NCBI GenBank assembly: GCA_024679635.1 | Contig: JAIBDA010000086.1 | Span: forward strand, 1 to 5,718 | Source of the DNA: Amphritea sp. | GTDB lineage: Bacteria > Pseudomonadota > Gammaproteobacteria > Pseudomonadales > Nitrincolaceae | Length of the DNA stretch: 5,718 nucleotides | Direction of reading: 5' to 3' | In this document: positions 1 through 5,718 of the stretch, piece by piece | Layout: every line of letters begins with the position of its first letter | How positions within the stretch are numbered: position 1 is the first letter of the stretch | The notes under the pieces: generated by a model | What the model was told of the DNA's origin: nothing | What the model saw: only the letters and a program-made list of their open reading frames with translations | Database searches by the model: none | Program-made: the position numbers and the translations under genes

Positions 1-1434
1 ATGCCACTGTGGGCTGATATTCCATCAGAGTGCTTAAAGCGTGGCTTGATTCCGATGGAGCTATTCAGGCCAGCTGAAATCGATGCGGAGATTGATACCT
101 GGATTGATGCAGCCATCGTTAGCAACAAACCGAAGGCGACAGAAGAAGATTTCGAACACCGCCTGCTCTCTTGGATGTCGGCAAAGTCCGATATGAAGAG
201 TAAAATTCGTGACTATCGCGAGGTAATCAACCACTTTAACCTCCCCTATCTCGCGCTACCCAGCCAAACCAACAAAGAGACAGCGCTGCAGGTGTTCATA
301 AATATGAATACCAATAGCAAACCTCTATCCCAGTACGACATCATTCGTGCTGAGATCGAAGGTGTAAAAGGAGTCTCTCTGGATGACTATCAGACTCAAT
401 TAGATCAAAAGCACCTGACCGTTCGATATTACTATGAGTTGCCATTCCTAATTATGGCGACATCCGCCTTAATCCAGGGGAAGCTGCCAAATCAGCGTGG
501 CATGTGGGACATGTCCAAAGAGGAGATGGTCGACAAATGGGAGAGCATGTCTTCAGGTTTGGCCCAGATGGCCTCGTTCATGGAGAGCCAAGGCATATAT
601 GACCGTGACCGCCTACCTACCAATGCAGTCCTGGCAGTTATTGCCGCGCTTTACGTATTCATTCCTGAAAATCTAGATGCACGCGGTAAATGTGAAACTC
701 TGTTGAAGAAGTATCTCTGGTCTAGTTTCTTCACCGATCGCTACGAGAATGCCGCCGCCTCTCATGCATATAACGACTTTGTGGCGCTTAAAAAAGTGAT
801 TATGGATGAATCCAAAGAAAACGGAGCCCCCTATACCGAGTCTGATATCCCAGTTTTAGATCGCATTCAGTATCCGCTATCAACCACCGATGAGCTGAAA
901 CGGGTAGGCTGGCCAAAGCGTGAAAATATTCGCGCACGAGGAATCATGGCGGTATTTAGCAAGCTGGGAGCTTATGATTTTGCCGATGGATCTCACCTCT
1001 CTCGCCAGCAGCTAGTAGAAGGTCGTCGTCACTATCATCACGTATTCCCTGATGCGCTGCTCAAAGAGGTAGAAACAGAGAGTTATCTGGCCCTTAACTG
1101 TGCGCTAATCACCGATAAAACCAACCTCAATATCAGCAACAAAGACCCAATGGCCTATCTTATCGAACGCTATAACTGGGCCAGTGAAGAGATCGTTAAC
1201 AGTCGCCTACAATCTCATCTGATTCCCATCGATGACCTCAAGTGCGGTGACTACAAAACGCTTGAGCAAGAGGAGCGCACCATTAAAATCCGCGAAGATT
1301 TCGAGCATTTTATTGCCCGACGCGCCGCATACGTTGCACAGGCCGTCAGCGTATTGACTGCAGGGCGCGATATCCACGCCACTGAGATTATTAATCAAGT
1401 CGATGCACAGCCGGTTGAGAGTATCTCCGCATGA
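1..1434 (+). CDS. DUF262/DUF1524 (GmrSD/SspE-like) nuclease, 5' end probably cut by window edge
   Basis: This looks like the C-terminal part of a two-domain defence nuclease. The family couples an N-terminal DUF262 (ParB-like NTPase) domain to a C-terminal DUF1524 HNH-type nuclease. Residues 99-111 (FINMNTNSKPLSQ, then YDIIRAEIE) match the conserved DUF262 segment normally written FxxxNxxGxPLs. Residues 344-350 (HYHHVFP) carry the DUF1524 histidines, with H346/H347 the likely catalytic pair. Residues 365-387 contain N366, N375, K381 and P383 in the usual downstream DUF1524 pattern. The family's DGQQR NTP-binding motif is absent and would be expected upstream of residue 1. The frame opens on ATG at base 1, but I take that as an internal Met or a shortened gene. 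The stop (TGA, 1432-1434) overlaps the hsdM start, so the two are probably translationally coupled. Studied relatives restrict glucosylated or phosphorothioated DNA or respond to it; the target here is unknown. The family call is firm and the substrate is not. Confidence 0.85.
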   Translation: MPLWADIPSECLKRGLIPMELFRPAEIDAEIDTWIDAAIVSNKPKATEEDFEHRLLSWMSAKSDMKSKIRDYREVINHFNLPYLALPSQTNKETALQVFINMNTNSKPLSQYDIIRAEIEGVKGVSLDDYQTQLDQKHLTVRYYYELPFLIMATSALIQGKLPNQRGMWDMSKEEMVDKWESMSSGLAQMASFMESQGIYDRDRLPTNAVLAVIAALYVFIPENLDARGKCETLLKKYLWSSFFTDRYENAAASHAYNDFVALKKVIMDESKENGAPYTESDIPVLDRIQYPLSTTDELKRVGWPKRENIRARGIMAVFSKLGAYDFADGSHLSRQQLVEGRRHYHHVFPDALLKEVETESYLALNCALITDKTNLNISNKDPMAYLIERYNWASEEIVNSRLQSHLIPIDDLKCGDYKTLEQEERTIKIREDFEHFIARRAAYVAQAVSVLTAGRDIHATEIINQVDAQPVESISA

Positions 1435-1436
1435 TG
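1431..1436 (+). promoter_or_regulatory. Overlapping stop/start junction between the DUF262 gene and hsdM
   Basis: The sequence ATGATG followed by A contains two in-frame hsdM ATG codons (1431 and 1434). The upstream gene's TGA stop lies at 1432-1434. Such an overlap typically allows terminating ribosomes to re-initiate, tying HsdM output to the nuclease gene. The coupling is inferred; the overlap is seen directly. Confidence 0.7.
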
Positions 1437-2891
1437 ACCCAGCAAGAACTAGAGAAATATCTTTGGGGCGCAGCCACGGCGCTACGTGGCACCATCGATG
1501 CTGGAGACTACAAGCAGTACATCTTTCCGTTACTGTTCTTCAAGCGTATCTCCGATGTCTACGACGAAGAGTTTGAACATGCACTGGCCGACAGTGATGG
1601 CGATATCGAATACGCGGCCTTTGCAGAGAACCATCATTTCCAAGTCCCTGAAGGGGCACATTGGAATGATGTGCGCGAAACCACAGTCAATATCGGCCTG
1701 GCGCTGCAAAACGCCATGCGGGCCATCGAGCAGGCCAACCCGGATACGCTGCACGGCATCTTCGGTGATGCTAGCTGGACCAATAAAGAGCGGCTCTCCG
1801 ATGCCATGCTCACTGATTTGATCGAGCATTTCTCGCAGCACAAGCTAAACCTCAGCAATGTACCCGACGATAAGCTGGGTAACGCTTACGAATACCTGAT
1901 CAAGGAGTTCGCCGACGACAGCGGCCATACCGCAGCGGAGTTCTACACCAACCGCACCGTGGTCAAGCTGATGACCCTGATGATGGACCCGCAACCGGGT
2001 GAATCGGTGTATGACCCCACCTGTGGTTCGGGTGGGCTGTTGCTCAACTGTGCCTTGCACCTGAAGGATGAAGGCAAGGAGTACCGCACCCTCAAGCTCT
2101 ATGGCCAAGAGATCAACTTGCTGACTTCCGCCATCGCCCGCATGAACATGTTTATGCATGGCATCGAAGAGTTCGACATCGTCCGTGGCGATACTTTGGC
2201 TAACCCCGGCTTGCTGGAAAATGACGAGCTAAAGAAGTTCAACATTATCCTGGCCAACCCTCCCTACTCGATTAAATCCTGGGATCGCAAAGGGTTTGAG
2301 AGTGATCCCTATGGTCGGAATCTATGGGGAACACCGCCTCAAGGCTGTGCAGACTATGCCTTCCAACAACATATCCACAAGAGCTTAGATCCCAATAATG
2401 GCCGTTACGCCATCCTATGGCCGCACGGTATTCTATTTCGGGATATGGAAGCATCCATGCGCAGGAAAATGGTGGAATCGGACGAAATTGAAGCGGTGGT
2501 CGGGCTTGGAGGCAACCTGTTCTATAACTCACCAATGGAGGCAATGATTCTTGTTGGGAATACCAATAAGACCGCCGCCCGCAAAGGGAAGGTACTGTTC
2601 GTTAACGGCAAGGATGACGTTATTGAGAACAAGGGCCAGGCTTACCTAACGCCAGAGCACATCACTAAGTTATACCAGGCGTTTCAGGATTTTACTGATA
2701 TACCGCACTACGCCAAGGTAGCCACCATCGAGGAGATTCTTGTTTTCGATGGCAACATGAATATCAACTTTTACGTTAAACAAGATAACTCCAACAGTGA
2801 GGTCAGTTTCTCAGGCGCACTAAAAAGCTGGGATGACACGGGACGTGAACTGAAGACTGAAATGGTCAAGCTGCTGGGAGAAGAAGCATAG
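1431..2891 (+). CDS. hsdM: Type I restriction-modification system methyltransferase subunit HsdM
   Basis: This is the modification subunit of a type I system. With HsdS it transfers a methyl group from S-adenosylmethionine to adenine N6 in the recognition site. The 486-residue length is normal for the family. Residues about 5-130 form the helical HsdM N-terminal domain (LWGAATALRGTIDAGDYKQY, then FPLLFFKRISDVYDEE). The catalytic domain follows, with LGNAYEYLI at 149-157 and EFYTNR at 170-175, equivalent to the family's EFYTPR. The SAM-binding motif is DPTCGSGG at 195-202 and the catalytic motif IV is NPPY at 276-279. All key motifs are intact, so activity is expected. The start at 1431 overlaps the upstream stop as ATGA. 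A second ATG at 1434 is an equally readable start, and GAGAG at 1417-1421 is a weak ribosome-binding candidate for either. hsdS follows after one base. Confidence 0.97.
   Translation: MMTQQELEKYLWGAATALRGTIDAGDYKQYIFPLLFFKRISDVYDEEFEHALADSDGDIEYAAFAENHHFQVPEGAHWNDVRETTVNIGLALQNAMRAIEQANPDTLHGIFGDASWTNKERLSDAMLTDLIEHFSQHKLNLSNVPDDKLGNAYEYLIKEFADDSGHTAAEFYTNRTVVKLMTLMMDPQPGESVYDPTCGSGGLLLNCALHLKDEGKEYRTLKLYGQEINLLTSAIARMNMFMHGIEEFDIVRGDTLANPGLLENDELKKFNIILANPPYSIKSWDRKGFESDPYGRNLWGTPPQGCADYAFQQHIHKSLDPNNGRYAILWPHGILFRDMEASMRRKMVESDEIEAVVGLGGNLFYNSPMEAMILVGNTNKTAARKGKVLFVNGKDDVIENKGQAYLTPEHITKLYQAFQDFTDIPHYAKVATIEEILVFDGNMNINFYVKQDNSNSEVSFSGALKSWDDTGRELKTEMVKLLGEEA
2876..2886 (+). promoter_or_regulatory. 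Ribosome-binding site for hsdS
   Basis: The purine-rich stretch GGGAGAAGAAG lies inside the last codons of hsdM and ends six bases before the hsdS ATG at 2893. It is the strongest Shine-Dalgarno-like sequence among the junctions here and supports that start. The assignment rests on sequence resemblance and spacing only. Confidence 0.6.
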
Positions 2892-2892
2892 T

Positions 2893-4077
2893 ATGCAAGA
2901 TTTAATCGAAAGGGCCAGCGAAGGGCTGAACCTAGACCGCAGCGACTGGAAACTGGTGAATTTTGGCGATGTGGCCATTCAGCAAAAGCAAACTGTGGAT
3001 AGAGAGAATACCGAGCTAACCCGTTATGTGAAAGGCGAGCACATGGGCTCAGAAGATGTTCACCTCCGTGAGTGGGGTGAGCTGAAGGATGAGTACCTTG
3101 GCCCTGCCTTTATTCGCAAGTTTGAAGAAGGCGATATCCTGTATGGCTCACGCCGTACCTACCTGAGAAAGGTGGTTCTCGCCCCCTTCGAGGGGATTAC
3201 CTCGAACACTACGTTTGTTATCAAAGCTGATGAAGAGTTTATTGATAAGCGACTTCTGCCATACGTCATGCTATCAGAAGGGTTTTCACAGCATTCCATT
3301 CGGAACTCGAAAGGGTCAGTTAATCCATACGTAAATTGGAAAGATTTAGCGGGGTATGAATTCCTCCTTCCACCAAAAGAACAACAAGGAATTATAGCCA
3401 CCCTTCTACATGCAATAGAAAACTTACATTGCGCCGCTGAAAATATGAAGTCTACATATAAGCAATATGCAGACTCCTCGCTGGATAATGCTTTTTTTAA
3501 GAAAGCCAGTAATTCAAAGATGCACAAACTAGAGAAATTGTGCGAAAAAATTACTTATGGCTTTACAAATCCAATGCCTACTGTTGCAGAAGGCGTTTAT
3601 ATGGTGACTGCAACCAATATCAGGGATGGTGAAGTTGATTTTGAAAACACTAGAAAAACGTCAGTCGATGCCTACGAAAATTTAATTACTAAAAAAAGCA
3701 GGCCTAATAAAGGAGATGTACTAGTAACTAAAGATGGCCGTCTTGGTGAATTGGCTGTAGTGGGTGATGAGTTGATGTGTATTAATCAATCTGTCGCACT
3801 ATTGAGGCCAGGCACTGATATATCTCCAGAATACCTATGCCAGATTTTAAAAACAAAGCATTATCAAAATTTAATGTTGAGAGAATCTGGAGGATCGGCT
3901 CTTAAGCATATCTATATTACGAAAGTAGCAAAGATGGAAGTTCCAGTTCCCTCATTGCTCGACCAAAAAGAGATATGTGAAAAAGCTTCAAACATCATAA
4001 AAAAAGGGAAGTTAATTAATAATTACGTCAACTCTGCTTTTGACTTAAAAAAGTCAATAATTAACCAGGTGTTTTAA
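2893..4077 (+). CDS. hsdS: Type I restriction-modification system specificity subunit HsdS
   Basis: HsdS decides which DNA sequence the complex methylates and cuts. The 394-residue protein shows the usual two-repeat plan. A first target-recognition domain covers about residues 15-155. It is followed by the central conserved region LLPPKEQQGIIATLL (158-172) and its helical spacer to about 205. A second recognition domain covers about 210-350, with YMVTATNIRDGEV (from 236), KGDVLVTKDGRLG (273-285) and SGGSALKHIYITK (332-344). A second conserved region, VPVPSLLDQKEICEKA (from 350), and a distal helix end the protein. The two conserved segments match in position, as expected of the internal duplication that lets one HsdS contact two half-sites. 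The two recognition domains differ clearly, so an asymmetric bipartite site is expected; its bases cannot be read from sequence alone. From about base 3240 the gene is much more AT-rich than its neighbours, which suggests exchange of this part. The gene lies one base after hsdM and two before hsdR. Confidence 0.96.
   Translation: MQDLIERASEGLNLDRSDWKLVNFGDVAIQQKQTVDRENTELTRYVKGEHMGSEDVHLREWGELKDEYLGPAFIRKFEEGDILYGSRRTYLRKVVLAPFEGITSNTTFVIKADEEFIDKRLLPYVMLSEGFSQHSIRNSKGSVNPYVNWKDLAGYEFLLPPKEQQGIIATLLHAIENLHCAAENMKSTYKQYADSSLDNAFFKKASNSKMHKLEKLCEKITYGFTNPMPTVAEGVYMVTATNIRDGEVDFENTRKTSVDAYENLITKKSRPNKGDVLVTKDGRLGELAVVGDELMCINQSVALLRPGTDISPEYLCQILKTKHYQNLMLRESGGSALKHIYITKVAKMEVPVPSLLDQKEICEKASNIIKKGKLINNYVNSAFDLKKSIINQVF
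3240..4077. other. AT-rich segment within hsdS, probable recombinant block
   Basis: By hand counts of 60-base lines, GC is about 42% at 3241-3360, 40% at 3421-3480, 32% at 3481-3540 and 3841-3900, 27% at 3961-4020 and 30% at 4021-4080. The early part of hsdS (3061-3120) is about 57%, an hsdM line (2041-2100) 55%, the first hsdR line (4081-4140) 50% and a later hsdR line (4561-4620) 67%. The left edge is gradual, around 3180-3330, and the right edge falls at the hsdS/hsdR junction. The block covers the end of the first recognition domain, the central conserved region and the whole second recognition domain. Its origin by exchange is inferred. Confidence 0.65.
4040..4057. repeat. Perfect 7-bp inverted repeat at the end of hsdS
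   Basis: TTGACTT (4040-4046), an AAAA loop and AAGTCAA (4051-4057) form a short perfect hairpin inside the last codons of hsdS, about 22 bases before the hsdR ATG. It is AT-rich and is not followed by a T run, so it is not a standard terminator. It could affect the mRNA near the hsdR start or could be chance in AT-rich DNA. Confidence 0.4.
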
Positions 4078-4079
4078 GC

Positions 4080-5718
4080 ATGGGATTCACGGAACTGAAT
4101 AGCGTTGAGCACTACATCATCCATCAGATGACCGGCGTCAACCTAAACCAAGGACAGGTTACCGAGCCAACACAAAGCTATGGTTGCAAGTGGACCTACA
4201 AATCCGCCGAGCAGCTAGGTCGGGGCGTCAACGAGGTGCTAGTAGAGGCTGAGTTAAAGGAAGCTTTACTTCGACTCAATCCAGAAATTGGCCAGAATCC
4301 ACCGCTTGCTGACGAAGTCATCTACAAGCTTCGCGCTATTTTAATTTCGGTTAACCAGGTGGGTCTGGTCAAGGCCAACGAAGAGTTCTTTCAATGGCTG
4401 ACGGGCGAGAAGACCATGCCCTTTGGCGAAGATAATCGCCATGTGCCGGTACGGCTGATCGACTTCGATGACCTAACCAACAACCGCTATGTGATTACAA
4501 ATCAGTTCCGTATCCATCACCGCGAAACCAAGATCCCCGATGTAGTGATGCTGATCAACGGCATCCCTGTAGTGGTCGGCGAAGCCAAGACCCCCATCCG
4601 GCCATCGGTGAGCTGGCTCGATGGGGCTCATGAGATCCACAGCATCTACGAGAACGCAGTGCCGCAGCTGTTTGTACCCAATATCTTGTCGTTTGCCACC
4701 GAAGGTAAAGAGCTGTTCTACGGAGCGATTCGCTGCCCTTTAGAGTTCTGGGCCCCCTGGCGTATAGAAGAGGATGAAAACGCCGTTGCTAAAGCGCTTG
4801 GCTTGGGTGAGGTAGGCAAAGAGCTAACCGATCTACTTAGCCCGGTTCGTCTACTGGATATTCTGCGGAACTTCTCGCTGTTCTCTAGCAATAAGAAAAA
4901 GCAGCGGATGAAGGTAATTCCGCGTTTTCAACAATATGAGGGGGCCAACAAGATCGTTGCGCGGGTGATCGAAGGCCGTATCAAGAAGGGTTTGATCTGG
5001 CACTTTCAGGGCTCGGGTAAATCCCTGCTGATGGTGTTTGCTGCCCAGAAGCTACGTCGCGAAGCTAGGCTAAAAAGCCCGACGGTGATCGTACTGGTTG
5101 ATCGCACCGATCTGGATACCCAGATCAGCGGCACCTTTAACGCCGCGGATGTCGCCAACGTCGAATCCACCGATAACATCAAAGAGCTGCAAAGCCTGCT
5201 GGAACGAGATACCCGTAAGATCATCATCTCGATGATACACAAGTTTCGTGATGCCAAGCCGAATATGAATAGCCGCGATAACATTATCGTATTGGTAGAT
5301 GAAGCCCACCGCACCCAGGAGGGCGATCTCGGTCGTCAAATGCGCGCCGCTCTACCCAACGCCTTCCTGTTTGGGTTGACAGGCACTCCTGTCAACAAGG
5401 CCGATAAGAACACCTTCTGGGCCTTTGGTGCAGAGGAAGACGAAGGCGGCTACCTATCGCGTTATACCTTCCACGAATCGATCCGCGATGACGCCACCCT
5501 GCCGCTGCACTTTGAGCCACGCCTAGTTGACATTCACGTCGATAAAGAGGCGATCGACAAGGCCTTTGCCGAATTTAAAGAGAGTGCCGCCCTCAGCGAT
5601 GAAGAAGCCGATGCGCTCAACCAGAAATCCGCCAAGATGGCTGCATTTTTAAAAGCACCCGAGCGGGTCAGCAAGATCGTGGAAGACATCGCTGCACACT
5701 ATAAAGACAAAGTGGCAC
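4080..5718 (+). CDS. hsdR: Type I restriction-modification system endonuclease/translocase subunit HsdR, 3' end cut by window
   Basis: This is the motor and nuclease subunit, which translocates DNA using ATP and cleaves at a distance from the unmethylated site. The frame runs from ATG 4080 to the window end without a stop. That gives 546 codons of a protein usually near 1000 residues. The N-terminal PD-(D/E)XK nuclease is visible as D154 in IPDVVM and E168-A-K170 in VVVGEAKTP, with 13 residues between D and E. The first helicase domain has Walker A QGSGKS at 310-315 (K314), a DEAH box at 407-410 (VDEAHRTQ) and motif III LTGTP at 433-437. From memory, these positions lie within a few residues of those in EcoR124I HsdR, so the architecture is standard. 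The second helicase domain and the C-terminal helical region lie beyond the window. The start is two bases after the hsdS stop. Its only upstream Shine-Dalgarno-like sequence is weak (AGGTG, 4067-4071), so coupling to hsdS translation is likely. Confidence 0.96.
   Translation, partial: MGFTELNSVEHYIIHQMTGVNLNQGQVTEPTQSYGCKWTYKSAEQLGRGVNEVLVEAELKEALLRLNPEIGQNPPLADEVIYKLRAILISVNQVGLVKANEEFFQWLTGEKTMPFGEDNRHVPVRLIDFDDLTNNRYVITNQFRIHHRETKIPDVVMLINGIPVVVGEAKTPIRPSVSWLDGAHEIHSIYENAVPQLFVPNILSFATEGKELFYGAIRCPLEFWAPWRIEEDENAVAKALGLGEVGKELTDLLSPVRLLDILRNFSLFSSNKKKQRMKVIPRFQQYEGANKIVARVIEGRIKKGLIWHFQGSGKSLLMVFAAQKLRREARLKSPTVIVLVDRTDLDTQISGTFNAADVANVESTDNIKELQSLLERDTRKIIISMIHKFRDAKPNMNSRDNIIVLVDEAHRTQEGDLGRQMRAALPNAFLFGLTGTPVNKADKNTFWAFGAEEDEGGYLSRYTFHESIRDDATLPLHFEPRLVDIHVDKEAIDKAFAEFKESAALSDEEADALNQKSAKMAAFLKAPERVSKIVEDIAAHYKDKVA

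Noticed and set aside
1486..1821. A 111-codon plus-strand open frame in another phase within hsdM
   Set aside because: It is out of frame with a well-supported HsdM N-terminal domain and its translation is low-complexity and unlike any family I know.
3490..3506. A T7 run with a flanking GCTTT/AAAGC inverted repeat in hsdS, considered as a phase-variation tract or terminator
   Set aside because: Seven bases is short for a slipping tract, similar A7 runs occur nearby because the DNA is AT-rich, and the frame continues intact through it with conserved HsdS sequence on both sides.
3159..3527. A 122-codon open frame on the minus strand
   Set aside because: It lies entirely inside hsdS, shows no recognisable domain, and is antisense to a clearly real gene. 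Other minus-strand frames inside the DUF262 gene, hsdM and hsdR were rejected for the same reason.
1447..3538. A 12-bp repeat AACTAGAGAAAT at 1447-1458 and 3527-3538
   Set aside because: About one such match is expected by chance, and nothing around either copy suggests a recombination or regulatory site.
4040..4068. TTGACT at 4040-4045 as a -35 box for an internal hsdR promoter
   Set aside because: No convincing -10 hexamer lies at 16-18 bases downstream, and the match falls within the inverted repeat.
4061..4361. An 11-bp direct repeat TTAACCAGGTG at 4061-4071 and 4351-4361
   Set aside because: A few exact 11-base matches are expected by chance in a window this size, and both copies are ordinary coding sequence for Asn-Gln-Val in frame.

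Overview
The window is a compact four-gene defence cluster, all on the + strand and with essentially no intergenic DNA. In order it holds the C-terminal part of a DUF262/DUF1524 (GmrSD/SspE-like) nuclease gene, then type I restriction-modification genes hsdM, hsdS and the first half of hsdR. There is no taxonomic marker. Roughly 50% GC, ATG starts, tight operon packing and the look of the proteins fit a gammaproteobacterium, but that is inference only.

Layout: 1-1434 encodes the DUF262/DUF1524 protein. Its NTPase motif domain would lie upstream of base 1, so the gene is probably cut by the window edge. 1431-2891 is hsdM, overlapping the first gene by the ATGA tetranucleotide. 2893-4077 is hsdS, one base after hsdM. 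4080-5718 is hsdR, two bases after hsdS and open to the window end with no stop; I translated 546 codons by hand. No tRNA, rRNA, CRISPR array, insertion sequence or convincing terminator is visible, and the operon promoter must lie upstream of the window.

How it works together: HsdM and HsdS would form the adenine-N6 methyltransferase that marks a bipartite site set by the two HsdS target-recognition domains. HsdR joins them to translocate along and cut unmodified DNA. The DUF262/DUF1524 protein belongs to a family whose studied members attack or sense modified DNA (GmrSD, SspE, BrxU). The cluster may therefore pair restriction of unmodified DNA with restriction of modified DNA.

The most notable local signal is a drop in GC inside hsdS. 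The last two thirds of that gene run at about 27-42% GC in sampled 60-base lines, against 50-67% in sampled lines of hsdM, the start of hsdS and hsdR. This suggests the recognition-specifying part of hsdS was acquired by recombination. The rest is a canonical type I cluster with intact catalytic motifs; I see no clearly new system.
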